Notes: generated from the letters alone by a model not told the origin. A stretch of DNA of 64,000 nucleotides from Prorocentrum cordatum (GCA_963575745.1 CAUYUJ010020535.1:91051-155050); one strand, 5' to 3'. Positions 1 through 9,905 are shown, counted from the stretch's first letter. Program-made: numbers and translations.

Positions 1-180
1 TTTCTGTACATAACTCGGGCTGTAGAAACTCTTTAGAGCTGATGCTCACAGAAACCGATTGCGAGTGATCAGGCGCGCTTGTCTATTGCATCCAGAGCTC
101 TGGACTTGGTCTGCTGCTCGAGCCAGGTCCGCGTAGCTATCAGCGCTCGGGCTGAAACAAATATTCGTTCTCTACTAATT
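1..180 (+). repeat. S178 satellite monomer, cut by window edge
   Basis: One monomer of the ~177-bp satellite seen throughout 21-38 kb. It contains the recurring blocks 'aactcggg-ctgtag', 'atcaggcgcg' and 'gagctctggac-ttggtctgctgctcgag'. It runs directly into an R1 hairpin module. Confidence 0.6.
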
Positions 181-202
181 CTTAGAACATAATATATGGA
201 AA

Positions 203-262
203 GGAAGCTCTACGAGTCTCCCGGCGGTAAGAAAGGTTGACGGTTTACCGCCGGCGCCCAGT
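203..262 (+). repeat. R1 hairpin module, TAA/TTA stem type
   Basis: Begins GAAGCTCTACGAG and ends GCGCCCAGTT. The arms CCGGCGGTAA and TTACCGCCGG pair perfectly over 10 bp around a 13-base loop of the GAAAGG subtype. Confidence 0.75.
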
Positions 263-743
263 TGGTCGACCCGACCAGAAGAGACAATGTGGCAACTTTG
301 GGTCGGTTTTGCTGGTATTTGAAAGATATTTGACCATTCATTTTGAGAGAATCAGATTTTTACGCCGAGCATTGGCATATAAAATTTGTTCCCAGAGCAG
401 CTGAGCTCTACGGTTCACCGCCGGCGCCAGTTTGAAAATTCGTTTGAGAACCGGTATTTTTCTCTCGTGTAGTGGGTTATGCCGCGTCTGCCAGTGAAAT
501 TCTCGGTCCGTAGATGCAACATTACCATCAAAAGACTTGCATCAACCGACTCTGTTTTGAGTCATTCTGGCACGCGTTCACGGTTTTCGGTACTTAACTC
601 GACTAGAGCTAGTTTTTTTTCTATCGGAAAACTAGGAGCAACCAACATCAAGTTGACAACAAAAAATGCAAATTCGACGTTTTTCTAAAAAAACGCTCCA
701 ATAAGCACTCTGCTTTGGATCTGAGCACTCTTACGCGTGCAAG

Positions 744-800
744 GATCTCTACGAGGTTCCAGGCGGTGACCAGGTTGACGGTTCACCGCCGGCGCCAGTT
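744..800 (+). repeat. R1 hairpin module, TGA/TCA stem type
   Basis: Stem GGCGGTGA/TCACCGCC with one mismatch (CAGG on the left arm). It is preceded by the R4 tail 'tgagcactcttacgcgtgc', as in most TGA-type copies. Confidence 0.7.
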
Positions 801-1034
801 CCGGTGCGGGGTGGAGTTAGTTAGTCGATCCGACCAGAAGATACAAAGTTGTGACTTTTGGTCGGTTTTGCTACTGTTTTGCTAATTTTGAGAAAGCCGA
901 TTTCTACGTATATGAATTTTGTTTCCAGAGAAGCACAGCTCTCTAGAGTGGGAGGGCTCTCGGACACAGCAATCGGAAGGCAATGATCAGGCGCGCTAGT
1001 CGAGAGTATCTAGACACCCGAACTCGGTCTGCAA

Positions 1035-1660
1035 TCGCGGTCAGCTGCCTGGGGGCGCCAGCATCTTCCGCGCACCTCTCGGGGGGGGCGGAAGGGGGGG
1101 ATAGCAAAGGCTTGGGTAGACAATCCGCTCACGTAGCTGATTGCCCCAGCACGCTCTGGCGCCAGAAGGCGCCCACGTATAGAAAAAATGGGCCTGGCGG
1201 CGGGGCCGAAACCAGCTGCGTGCAGCAGATTTCGTAGCCGCCCCTTTCCCTATCCGAATCCCCCCCTTTCGTTCGGCTCGGACCTCTTCGGGGGCCCCGA
1301 TGGGGGTGCGGTGACCGACCGTGCGGGGAATTCAGAATCCTACACAAAGGCCCTCGCCGCACCCGGCACTGTGTTTTGAGACCTTGGGGACCTCCAGGCG
1401 CATCGGGGCGAGGCAAGGCAGTCGGCTGGGTTGGGGGGGGGCCAAAAGGCACCGATACCGCTGCTCCCCGGGACTCTCCCCGGGTGTTCTGACCAGGATT
1501 TCGAGGCGAATCTAGCGGAGGCGACGAGGGCCTCCCAGAAGGCCGAAAAGGGGGAAAACAGGCGAAGGGAGGATGTATGGGTATCTTTTTTGAGCAGGAA
1601 CCGGCCGTTCCGGCATTCCTATAGTCCTACCAAACAGTGTTCTAAGAACCTTTAGTGGAA
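1035..1660. other. GC-rich single-copy insertion
   Basis: A ~620-bp GC-rich block with G homopolymers (7-9 nt) interrupts an S178 monomer after 'tcggtctg' and ends before satellite-like sequence resumes near 1665. Short overlapping ORFs occur on both strands but none has a recognisable motif. I find no second copy in the window. Confidence 0.4.
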
Positions 1661-1694
1661 ACCACAGAAGCCGAACAACTATTCATACTCTGCT

Positions 1695-2090
1695 ATTTTT
1701 CTGGATATGGAATTGGTTTTCTTGACTTAACTCGAGCTGCAGATGAGCTGCAGAGCTCTTAGGCACAGCATTCGGGAGGAAATTATCAGGCGCGCTATGT
1801 CAAAGTATCTAGACGCCAAATCAATCTGCTATCAGCGCTCGGACTGAAACTATTTGTACTCTGCTAATTTCTTGGAGATGGTATTGGTTTTCTTCACTTA
1901 ACTCGCACTGCAGATGAGCTACAGAGCTGTTCAGCAGAGCAATCGGGAGGGAATCATCAGGGGCGCTAGTTAAAAGTATCTAGACGCCTGAAACCAGTCT
2001 GCTTTCAGCGCTCGGGCTGATGAACTGTTCGTACTCTGCTAATTCTTTGGAGATGGTATTCGTTTTCATGATCTAACTCTGGCTGCAATG
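1695..2090 (+). repeat. S178 satellite array, two diverged monomers
   Basis: Two monomers of a diverged S178 subtype. Each has 'gagatggtattggttttctt', 'taactcg-gctgcagatgagct' and 'aaagtatctagacgcc'. The same subtype fills 3340-4255. Confidence 0.6.
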
Positions 2091-2095
2091 AGCAA

Positions 2096-2155
2096 GGAAG
2101 CTCTACGAGTCTCCCGGCGGTAACCAAGGTTGACGGTTTACCGCCGGCGCCCAGT
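2096..2155 (+). repeat. R1 hairpin module followed by R2 start
   Basis: Perfect TAA/TTA stem with CCAAGG loop. It is followed immediately by ACCTCGTAGAGCTC, the start of R2, which pairs with the GAGCTCTACGAG at the start of R1. Confidence 0.75.
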
Positions 2156-2179
2156 ACCTCGTAGAGCTCTTCGGCATCG

Positions 2180-2235
2180 ACTGGCGCCGGCGGTGAACCA
2201 TCAACATTGTCACCGCCGGGAACCTCGTAAAGGTC
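2180..2235 (-). repeat. R1 hairpin module, inverted copy
   Basis: A reverse-oriented TGA/TCA-type R1 lies 25 bp from the forward R1 at 2096-2155. The pair forms a larger inverted repeat. Confidence 0.65.
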
Positions 2236-2544
2236 CTTGCACGCGTAAGAGTGCTCAGAAACGAAGCAGACAGCTTCTCGGCGCATTTCTAGAAAACCGA
2301 CGTAAATTTGTATTTTTCGGTGTCAACCTGATGCGGTTGCTCCAAATGTGTCGATAGTAGAACTCTCTCTAGAGAGCTGATTCTCTCTCAGAATAAAGTT
2401 CAAACGCTAATGCTGGCGTAAAAATCCTGATATCTCAAAATGAACTGTTGAATATCTTTCAAATCTTAGCAAAACCGACCCAAAGTCGTCACATCTTCTT
2501 TTCTGGTCGGGTCGATCAACTAGCTCAGCCCCGCGCCGGAGTTT

Positions 2545-2910
2545 CCTCTAGCTCATCGATAACGAAGAGCTCTACGAGGTATGAGCTCGAGGAATTCCAG
2601 CGTTGGGTGGAGCTAGCACCTCATAGAGCTCTTCGTTATCGATGAGCTAGAGGAATTTTGGCGCGGGGTGGAGCTAGTGACTCATAGAACTTCCCTTAGA
2701 GCGTTAGCGGCGAAGCTAGAAGAGTAATTCCGGCGCGCTGGGGGGCTAGTTGGCAAAAAAAATCTCGACGGATGTTTTGTCTTTTTTTTTGACTCGTTTA
2801 AATTCGATTTCTCAAAATTCAACAGGTCGTTAGAGCTCTAGTGCCTCGTAGTGCTCTTCGTTATCGATGAGCTAGAGGAATTCCGGCGCGGGGTGGAGCT
2901 AGTTGGTCGA
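2545..2910 (+). repeat. R2 elements, several partial copies
   Basis: Three or more partial copies of the unit 'ctcgtagagctcttcg-(gc)atcgatgagct-agaggaattcc-ggcgcggggtggagctagt'. One copy near 2690-2760 is the SINE-like variant with 'cttcccttagagcgttagcggcgaagct', seen again at 18095-18270. Confidence 0.6.
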
Positions 2911-2944
2911 CCCGACTAGAAAGGGCAATGTGGTGACTTTGGGT

Positions 2945-3184
2945 CGGTTTTGCTAAGATTTGAAAGATATTTGACCATTTATTTTGAGAAACCAGATTTT
3001 TCGCACCTGTGAAAGACTATGAGGGCTTCTGCGTCTTAATATGAGCTCCGTAGGGGCACTTTCACTATTAAAACACTTGGCGCAACCAACTTCATGTCGA
3101 CATGAAAAATCCATAATTGAAGATTTCAAGAAAATCTTCTGCAAAGTTCTCTGCTTCGATTCTGAGCACTCTTGCGCGCGCAAG
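2945..3184 (+). repeat. R4 repeat body
   Basis: Contains 'ttgaaagatatttgaccatt', 'gactatgagggc-tctgcgtctta', 'tatgagctccgtagg' and 'caaccaacttcatgtcgaca', then 'tgagcactcttgcgcgcgcaag' leading into R1. Close copies lie at 6550-6784, 6890-7122, 7290-7542 and 9935-10172. No long ORF with recognisable content. Confidence 0.65.
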
Positions 3185-3240
3185 GAGCTCTACGAGGTTC
3201 CCAGCGGTGGCCAGGTTGACGGCTCACCGCCGGCGCCAGT
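3185..3240 (+). repeat. R1 hairpin module joined to mid-leader
   Basis: Stem partly mismatched (GCGGTGG against CTCACCGC). The base after GCGCCAGT begins abruptly in the middle of the leader repeat ('cctcatattcgatc'). Confidence 0.65.
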
Positions 3241-3339
3241 ATTTTTTGCCCTCATATTCGATCTTATTCCCGCTCGCCATCTGAATCTCAGCTCGATCGG
3301 GTACCTACTACTGCCAAAAAGCATGTGGGCGGGATCGGA

Positions 3340-4255
3340 TGTTCGGGTCATCTTGAGAGATGCTGTTGGTTTTCTGTACTGAACTCGAGCTGTAGCAGCG
3401 CTACAGAGCCGGTATGCACACCTAATCGACCCAGAATCATCCGGCGCGTTCGTCTGCAGCATCTAGAGTTCTGAACTCGGTCTGCTACCAGAGCTAGGTC
3501 CGCGCAACTATTTGTACTCCATCGATTTTTTTCCAAAATTATGATGAGTTTCTTCACTTAACTCGAGCTGCAGATGAGCTAGAGAGCTCTTTGGCAGAGC
3601 AACAAGAAGGACATCATCAGGCGCGATAGTCTGAAGTATCTAGACGCCTGAATTTGGACTGCTATCAGCGCAGAAGCCGAAAAACTAGTCGTACTCTGTT
3701 TTTTTTTTAGGAGATGGAAATGATTTTCTTGACTTAACTCGAGCTGCAGATGAGCTGCTGATCTCTTCGGCACAGCAATTGGGAGGAAATCATCAGGCGT
3801 GCTAGGTCAAAGTATCTAGACGCCTGAATCTCTCTGCTAACAGCGCTCGGGCTGAACAACTATTCGTACTCTGCTAATGTCTTGGAGATGGTGATGGTTT
3901 TCTTGACTTAACTCGCGCTGCAGATGAGCTACAGAGCTCTTCAGCACAGCAATCGGAAGGGAATCATCAGGGACGCTAGTTAAAAGTATCTAGACGCCTG
4001 ATCTCGATCTGCTATCAGCGCTGGGGCCGAAAAACTGTTCGTACTTTGCTAATTCTTTGGAGATGGTATTGGTTTTCATGAGCTGCAAATGAGCTGCAGA
4101 GCTGTTTGGCACAGCAATCTAGCGGACACAATCAGGCGCGCTAGTTTAAAGTATCAAGACGCCTGAACTTGATCTGCTATTTGTACTCTGCTTATTTTTT
4201 AGAGATGGTAATGGTTTTCTTTATCGGAAGGACATCAACAGGCGCGCTAGTTTTC
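3340..4255 (+). repeat. S178 satellite array, about five monomers
   Basis: Tandem monomers; 'cttgacttaactcg' recurs at 3728 and 3902, a period of 174 bp. Monomers carry 'gaaatcatcaggcgcgctag' and 'tatctagacgcctgaa'. Confidence 0.7.
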
Positions 4256-4289
4256 AGTGTCCAGACGCCTGAACTGGGTCTGGCATGTC

Positions 4290-4412
4290 AATTTTCCCCC
4301 AGAGATGCTTTTCCCTCACTCCTTCTTCTTCGCCACGTCCTCCTTCATGAGACCGCGCCCTCGCGCGCGCAATGCGAGATTGCCGCGCCCGCATTGCAGG
4401 AGGAAGCGCTAC
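4290..4412 (+). repeat. R6 pyrimidine/GC-rich repeat
   Basis: A CT-rich tract ('ctccttcttcttcgcc') is followed by 'ccgcgccctcgcgcgcgc' and 'gattgccgcgcccgcattg', then the R1 start. Related copies: 17250-17430 (minus), 17935-18095 and 19145-19340. Confidence 0.55.
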
Positions 4413-4438
4413 GAGTTCCCGGCGGTAACCAAGGTTGA
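4402..4438 (+). repeat. Left half of R1 split by element A
   Basis: R1 reads normally up to GGCGGTAACCAAGGTTGA. The next base belongs to element A. Bases 4427-4438 (AACCAAGGTTGA) are the left target-site duplication. Confidence 0.8.
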
Positions 4439-4439
4439 G

Positions 4440-5621
4440 AAGGAGGATGTTCATGTTGAATCCGTGGAGAGTTCTACGGCAGTTGCTGCTGAAGAAGCGT
4501 CGCTTGCTTCTCAATCAAATGATGCTGTGCTGCATTCAGCTCCTTTGGATTATTCTCTGCACTCAGCTCCTTTGGATTATTCTCTGCACTCAGTTCCTTT
4601 GGATTATTCTCGAGTGCAAAGGGAAGGTGGAGGCCCCGAGGCGCTGCCGTTGGCATCCTCGAAAACCCACGGAGAGTGCGAAGTTGACCAGCGTAAAGAT
4701 AACTGTGCTTCTTCTTCCCGACTCTGTTCAGATGAGTTGCAGAGCAATCGATCTGAGTGTCAAGCTGCCAGGGACTGGGCCCGTGCCAATGACGATGCGG
4801 TTGCTCTTTGGCGGGAATTCGAACGGCTCCCGAAAGATGAGTTTCATGCTCGGATCGAGGCGCTCAAGGCATACAAACTTCGAATGGGAATTGAGAGTCC
4901 CGAGGAGGCGCCGAGTCCAGAGGAGGATGCTGGCCGTGGGAAAGGCCAGAGGCACCGCAGAAACAGGAGGCGGGCAAGGGCGAAGGCTCAGGCAGTTCTA
5001 ACTGGCTCTTCTATGTCAAAGTCGGCCCATCCATCTACTTGCGATCCTCCCCAACCTCCGTCCTCTTTTGCGGACTTGTGCAGTTCTTCAAATCACGTCG
5101 AGTGCGCCGGCACGGCTACCACATGGGTGCTCCAGAGGCACATCGCGCGCCTGCTCGTGGCGGACCACCTGCAGAAGGATGACGCTGATTGGGATGCGGT
5201 CTTCCACGCGTGGGATAAAATGGCCACCCTGCGAGAGAGGGCAAATTTCTATTTGAAGCAGGCTTCTCTGCACCGTCTGTGTGAGGCTTACCACCGTGAT
5301 GGGGAGGAGGACGCGGACATCCAGAGACTCTGGGAGCAGTGTCGGTTGGACAAGATAAGGATGCACCGTATTGCGGGGTGGTGCTTCGGACATTGGCGGT
5401 GCTTGACATTCTACTCAAGTGGTGCTCAACGGTTGATGGAACAACGCTTGCAGAGCCACATTAGGAACCTTCGTGTAACCTTTTGGCCTCCTCATCATAA
5501 AGATTCTATGGCTTCACACCCTGGGAGTTCCACGACTGGGAGTTTATCTAATGCAGTTGTGAGGTCAGCAGTGACGGAGGACGAGGAGAAACGTAACCAC
5601 GCATATTATTTGCTTCAGTAG
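4440..5621 (+). CDS. Element A ORF, uncharacterised basic protein, 5' truncated
   Basis: Open frame of ~393 codons from the element's first bases to TAG at 5619-5621. I do not recognise the family. Visible parts in order: three tandem copies of a 9-residue repeat (HSAPLDYSL-like, about 4533-4610); a domain containing SECQAARDWA, a WRE-x-x-RLP motif and AYKLRMGIES (about 4750-4900), shared with element B; a strongly basic stretch (RHRRNRRRARAKA, about 4950-4990) that could bind nucleic acid; then an acidic/aromatic region rich in Trp, His and Leu. There is no in-frame Met near the 5' end. The frame continues past the TAG for another 114 codons, so the stop looks like a nonsense mutation (CAG TAG GCG context) or a recoding site. 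Nucleic-acid-binding ORF1 function is inference. Confidence 0.6.
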   Translation, partial: KEDVHVESVESSTAVAAEEASLASQSNDAVLHSAPLDYSLHSAPLDYSLHSVPLDYSRVQREGGGPEALPLASSKTHGECEVDQRKDNCASSSRLCSDELQSNRSECQAARDWARANDDAVALWREFERLPKDEFHARIEALKAYKLRMGIESPEEAPSPEEDAGRGKGQRHRRNRRRARAKAQAVLTGSSMSKSAHPSTCDPPQPPSSFADLCSSSNHVECAGTATTWVLQRHIARLLVADHLQKDDADWDAVFHAWDKMATLRERANFYLKQASLHRLCEAYHRDGEEDADIQRLWEQCRLDKIRMHRIAGWCFGHWRCLTFYSSGAQRLMEQRLQSHIRNLRVTFWPPHHKDSMASHPGSSTTGSLSNAVVRSAVTEDEEKRNHAYYLLQ

Positions 5622-5963
5622 GCGTGTAATTTAAGGATCAGGAAATACTGCTTCCGCAAGTCTGGCTGGGTAAAGCTCGTTCACTCTTTCACGGCTGCCA
5701 CGCTGTATCGCCTTATGGCCTCGGGTGCCGAGGAAAAGGCTGTGTTGCTTGAAGCGCTTCTTCGGGATCGCGCGAGACTTGGCCCGATAGCCAATTTGAC
5801 CCATCTGTCGACGGATATCAGAGACTTTAGTCACCACAGACTCGTTCCCAAAAGCGTTACGGAAGCTATGACATACGTGACAAATTTTCAGGATGAATGG
5901 ATGCGTCGCAATGTAAAGAACTACCGCGAGTTGGCGGCCAAGGCGGGATACCCAATTGATTGA
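5622..5963 (+). CDS. Element A ORF, in-frame continuation after TAG
   Basis: Same frame as the upstream ORF with no frameshift, 114 codons, ending at TGA 5961-5963. The residues look protein-like: a basic start (LRIRKYCFRKSGW), a Leu/Ala/Glu-rich helix-like stretch (EEKAVLLEALLRDRARLG) and an amphipathic end (NVKNYRELAAKAGYPID). Continuity of frame and composition suggests one ancestral ORF of at least ~507 codons. From the remainder of the element (5964-6480) I see only 3' UTR-like sequence ending in A-rich DNA. Confidence 0.5.
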   Translation, partial: ACNLRIRKYCFRKSGWVKLVHSFTAATLYRLMASGAEEKAVLLEALLRDRARLGPIANLTHLSTDIRDFSHHRLVPKSVTEAMTYVTNFQDEWMRRNVKNYRELAAKAGYPID

Positions 5964-6480
5964 TTGATTTAGTGATTGCACATAGGCTGACATGGTTGGC
6001 CAGAACCAGAAATTGTTTCGTTGTATTCCATACTTCCCTTATTGAACATGCGAGCAAAACAAAACTAGACGGCCTCCGTGGATTCTTCGACGGAGGTCGC
6101 TCTGTGGAGGGATGTGCTGCAGAATGGTGTTTAGGTTTGTGTGTACACGGGGCGTGGCTGTTCGTGGCGGAGGAAGCTTTCTCGCTTGATGCCTCTGCTT
6201 CTGTCGTGTTCTGTGTGATGTTTGCAGCGCAACGGCTCTGTATGGCCGTGGTGCACGTTTTGGGTAGCCACTTTCATCTCTAACCTGTTCCTACACCTTT
6301 GCAATTTCACATGTCGTGCTGCATCCTTTTCCTTGTTCCTGCATCCTATTCCGATGCCTATGCCTCAGTGGCTCGGCAGTGTGATGATAAGAGATGCCTT
6401 CTCTAGCTACCCTGTGCTCCGTTCGGGAGTCTTAGGGCTCAGCTGTCACAGCTGTCCGCGCCCTGACTCAAACTCAAAAA

Positions 6481-6515
6481 AACCAAGGTTGACGGCTTGC
6501 CGCCGGCTCCCAGTT
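6481..6515 (+). repeat. Right half of R1 split by element A
   Basis: Starts with the second TSD copy AACCAAGGTTGA, then the right stem arm and 'ctcccagtt'. With the left half it reconstitutes one normal R1 module. Confidence 0.8.
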
Positions 6516-6784
6516 GGTCGACCCGACCAGAAAAGAAGATGTGGTAACTTGGGCTTTGTTTTGCTAAGATTTGAGAGATATTTAACAGTTAATTTTGAGA
6601 TATCAGATGTTTCGCATTTGTAAAAGACTATGAGGGTCTCTGCGTCTCAGTGTGAGCTCTGTAGGCGCACTTTTACTGTCAAAACACTTGGAGGAACCAA
6701 CTTCGTGTCGAGATGAAAAACTATTTTTTTGACTTGTTCGAGAAATGCTTCCACAAGCTCTCTGCTTCTTTTCCGAGCGTGCGA

Positions 6785-6842
6785 GGAGCTCTACGAGGTC
6801 CCCGGCGGTAGCCAGGTTGACGGTTTACCGCCGGCGCCAGTT
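6785..6842 (+). repeat. R1 hairpin module
   Basis: Left arm GGCGGTAG against right arm TTTACCGCC, one mismatch at the loop edge. It is followed by 'ggccatcccggcccgggcgga', the R2-type tail. Confidence 0.7.
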
Positions 6843-7122
6843 GGCCATCCCGGCCCGGGCGGACAATGTGGTGACTTTGGGTTGGTTTGGCTAAGATTCG
6901 ACAGATATTTGCCCATTCATTTTGAGACCAGATTTTTCCCGCACCTCTGATAGACTATGAGGGCCTCTGCGTCTTAATATGAGCTCCGTAGGCGCACTTT
7001 TACTACCAAAACACTTAGAGGAACCAACTTCATGTCGACATGAAAAATGCAAAATTGAAGATTTCACGAAAATCTTCTGCGAAGTTCTCCGCTTCAGCTC
7101 TGAGCACTCTGACGCGCGCAAG

Positions 7123-7179
7123 GAGCTCTTCGAGGTTCCCGGCGGTGACCAGGTTGACGGTTCACCGCCGGCGTCAGTT
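7123..7179 (+). repeat. R1 hairpin module, TGA/TCA type
   Basis: Perfect GGCGGTGA/TCACCGCC stem. It is followed by 'ggtcgacccgaccagaac' and, 20 bp later, an R2 start (CGTAGAGCTC). Confidence 0.75.
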
Positions 7180-7542
7180 GGTCGACCCGACCAGAACGGA
7201 CAATCGTAGAGCTCTTTGGCATCGGTGAGCTAGAGGAATTTCGGCGCGGTGTGGAGCTAGTTGGCCAACCCAGCCCTGGCGGAGAATGTGGTAACTTTGG
7301 GTCGGTTTTGCTCAGATTGGAAAGATATTTGACCATTCATTTTGAGAAACCAGATTTTTCGCACCCGTGAAAGACTATGAGGGCCTCTGCGTCTTTATAT
7401 GAGCTCCGTAGGCGCACTTTCACTATCAAAACACTCGGAGGAACCAACTTCATGTCGACATGAAGGATGCAAAATTGAAGATTTCACGAAAATCTTCTGC
7501 GAAGTTCTCTGCTTCAATTCTGAGCACTCTTACGCGCGCAAA

Positions 7543-7576
7543 GAGCTCTACGAGGTTCCCGGCGGTGACCAGGTTG
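7543..7576 (+). repeat. Left half of R1 split by element B
   Basis: R1 reads to GGCGGTGACCAGGTTG and then element B begins. Bases 7567-7576 (GACCAGGTTG) are the left TSD. Confidence 0.8.
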
Positions 7577-7910
7577 CTGCTGTCCCTCCTCGGGGATCTC
7601 AGCGGCGACCTGGCCCGTCGGGGCCTCCTCAAGCTGCATCGTGCAGCTGCGGGTGTTTTGTTCTGCCTACGCAACTGCCCATCTCCCTGTGCATCTTGCT
7701 TGGCATTGTTGGCCTCTCATATTTATTTCTTGTTGCGGTTTGGTGGTGGCAAACTGCATTGTACCTTCGCCTCGCGTGGAGATAACGATTTTGCATAGAG
7801 TGATATTGTATTGCCATTCCTCTCACACGTTTGATCGCCTCGAGTGGTCTTCAATACATTTGCTTTCGTGCGGTTCTGCCACCCGCAGCTGTTTCTGGTC
7901 CTTTTTCGCT

Positions 7911-8561
7911 ATGCCGCATGTGCGGAGGGCAGGTGCTCGCATTATGCGTCGGGCGCTGGCCATTCAGAACGGTTACTGTGTGCAACGACCTATTCGCTTG
8001 CCTCTGGAAGCTTTGGTGCCACCTACGTGTCTCCCACCCCCAGGGATGGAACGGGCGACTGCCGAAGTGGTTTTAGATTATTTCGTGCCGCGTGATTCAC
8101 CTATTGCCAAAACCAGTGTGCGAAGATGGACTTGCCAGTGAAAAGTAGCTTCGGTATTGATCGATCCTGTTTCCTCGTCTACAGCCGATCGTGCTTCTGC
8201 TGACTATTATCAGACAGCTACGCTGTGTAGAAAAGCAACTTGTGGAACACAGACTGATATGGATGCTGTAGAATTAGCTGGCAACTCTTTGTGTTCGCAT
8301 TGTTCCGATTGTGGGGCTCAGACAGATCCCTGTCTTCACATTGCGTGTGGGACTCAGACTGATCTTTGTGTTCTCTTTGTTGGTGAGGCGGAGACGGAGG
8401 AGTGTCATCGAGTGCGCCTTGATCGGGGTGATGCTTTTCTCAGAATGAAGAGATTGTTTCAAACGAGTGGAGGCTATCGAGAGTTCAAAGTTGCGCACTT
8501 CAGAATTGCATGCGACCAACGGGAGTGCGGTGGAGAGTACCGCAGTTTGGAGTTCAGCTGA
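7911..8561 (+). pseudogene. Element B ORF, N-terminal part, interrupted by TGA
   Basis: Frame opens with ATG at 7911 (MPHVRRAGARIMRRA), runs to TGA 8139-8141 and then continues in the same frame (KVASVLIDPVSS) to 8561. The second half has three copies of a CGTQTD/CGAQTD motif about 20-30 residues apart, with other Cys residues, suggesting a small Cys-containing repeat domain. I recognise no family. The frame that carries the conserved SECQAARDWA domain lies in another phase and overlaps the end of this ORF (8467-8561), so a 1-nt indel has probably shifted the frame. Decay is the simplest explanation; programmed recoding cannot be excluded. Confidence 0.45.
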
Positions 8562-9021
8562 TGCAGTTGGGAGTTCCAGTGCAGTCGGGAGTTCAACAGT
8601 TCGGAGTGCAGTAGGAAGTTCCAAAGTTCGGAGTTCCGCTGATGCAGTTGTTGATGCAGTTGGGAGTTCAACAGCTGGGAGTTCTGCAGTTGGGAGTACC
8701 GCGGTTTGGATTTCAGCTGATGCAGTAGGGAGTTCCATGACTGAGAGTTCTGCAGATCGACCAAGTGAGACGCGCTCTGAGTGTCAAGCTGCGAGGGACT
8801 GGGCCCTTGCCTGTGTCGATGTAAGTGCTCCTTGGCGTGAGCTGCAACGGCTTCCGAGACAGGAGTTTCAGCGTAGGCTTGAGGCTGTTAATGCATACAA
8901 ACTTCCAATGGGAATTGAAAGTTCCGGGGGGGATGATTCGCAACAGGGGGGTCCTCAGAGTCATACTTCCAGGGGTGCATTGACGCGGAGCGGCAAGAAG
9001 CATCGGAAACGGCACAGATGA
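8467..9021 (+). CDS. Element B ORF, C-terminal part with domain shared with A
   Basis: 184 codons. Residues ~20-95 are a low-complexity Ser/Ala/Val/Gly repeat (variants of SSAVGSST) encoded by a minisatellite at about 8540-8745. Residues ~103-152 carry SECQAARDWA, WRELQRLP and AYKLPMGIES, clearly paralogous to element A. The protein ends with a basic tail (SGKKHRKRHR), matching in kind the basic segment of A. The conserved block in two insertions at equivalent sites indicates a real protein family of this element type. The ATG used here is not necessarily the true start, because the upstream frame is shifted. Confidence 0.55.
   Translation: MEAIESSKLRTSELHATNGSAVESTAVWSSADAVGSSSAVGSSTVRSAVGSSKVRSSADAVVDAVGSSTAGSSAVGSTAVWISADAVGSSMTESSADRPSETRSECQAARDWALACVDVSAPWRELQRLPRQEFQRRLEAVNAYKLPMGIESSGGDDSQQGGPQSHTSRGALTRSGKKHRKRHR
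8540..8745 (+). repeat. In-frame minisatellite (gttgggagttc-type) in element B
   Basis: Repeats of 'gcagttgggagttc' and variants with irregular 15-39-bp spacing. They encode the Ser/Ala/Val/Gly stretch. Confidence 0.6.
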
Positions 9022-9738
9022 TGCACATGTGATTGATCATGCGCGCTTGTTTTGGTCTGCCCCCCCTCTCTCTCCTCCGCTGTTTCTGCCCCTGGGCTCG
9101 CTTTGGCTCTTTGGGCTTCTCCCGCGCTCCCGCTGGCTTTCCTTCCGCTCTCCGCTGACAGGTCTCATAAGAGGATGTGGCACGTTTCTTCTCTTACATT
9201 TATGACGGAGTGCCGCGGGCGTGCATCGCGTTATGCGCATCGCATCCCGTAAAACAAATTGTTTTCTGCCCATGGGACGTGTGCAGATTTATGCTTATTT
9301 TGGCACGAAAATTGCACAGGGCATTTTCGCCCGTTTATAGTGTGTTTTACAATAGATTCGTCGCGCCGGAACTGTGGCCAGCGCCGAATTCCGTCATAAT
9401 TCATTCTGCCTACAATTACTCGAAGGATTTGTGTATCACAATTTTTCTCAGTGGTGCTGAGACGGTAATCGCTGTATAAACCAGTGGTTACTGTATGGTC
9501 TCTCACTGCTTCTAGCTTTGCTTCCATATCTATGGTCTGCATTGCTTCCCTCACTATATTGTTGGTTGTTTTTTCGTGTGCTGGCAGTCTTGTGCATATC
9601 TGTACATCTTCGCTGTTTGATGCATCTCTGCTTTAATATTTGCAGCTTCGCTGTTTTCCTGTACAGCTTCGCTGTTTAGGTTCACTGTGTCCTGGCCTGC
9701 TCTCCAGGGAGCTCGAATCGGCCAACGCAGACTACGCA

Positions 9739-9770
9739 GACCAGGTTGACGGTTCACCGCCGGCGCCAGT
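9739..9770 (+). repeat. Right half of R1 split by element B
   Basis: TSD copy GACCAGGTTG, then right arm TTCACCGCCGG and GCGCCAGT. An R2 copy (ACCTCGTAGAGC) follows at once. Confidence 0.8.
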
Positions 9771-9905
9771 ACCTCGTAGAGCTTTTCGGTATCGATGAGC
9801 TAGAGGAATTCCGGCGAGGGGTGGAGCTAGTACCTCGTAGAGCTCTTCGGCATCGATGAGCTAGAGGAATCCTGGCGCGGGATGCAGCTAGTTGGCCCAC
9901 CCGGC
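9771..9905 (+). repeat. R2 elements, two tandem copies
   Basis: Two head-to-tail ~62-bp copies starting CCTCGTAGAGC, each containing 'catcgatgagct' or 'tatcgatgagct' and 'agaggaat'. The second ends 'gatgcagctagttggcccac'. Confidence 0.65.

Larger units (their letters stand above)
4439..6480 (+). mobile_element. Element A: retroelement inserted in R1
   Basis: A 2.04-kb insertion splits an R1 hairpin. Identical 12-bp direct repeats (AACCAAGGTTGA, 4427-4438 and 6481-6492) flank it and the 3' end is A-rich (CTCAAAAAA), as expected for target-primed reverse transcription. It has no start codon at the 5' end, so it is probably 5'-truncated. It encodes no RT; the coding block shares a domain with element B. 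It may be an ORF1-type fragment of the RT1/RT2 family or a non-autonomous passenger; the sequence does not decide which. Confidence 0.8.
7577..9738 (+). mobile_element. Element B: retroelement inserted in R1
   Basis: A 2.16-kb insertion with a 10-bp target-site duplication (GACCAGGTTG, 7567-7576 and 9739-9748) in the same R1 loop used by A and RT1. The 3' end (actacgcagactacgca) is not poly(A), unlike A and RT1. The coding region is broken by a TGA and a frame change. The downstream 9022-9738 holds no recognisable gene and is presumably 3' UTR. Confidence 0.75.

Noticed and set aside
4257-4438. N-terminal 60 codons of the element A ORF
   Set aside because: They read through R6 and R1 repeats upstream of the left target-site duplication and are not part of the element.
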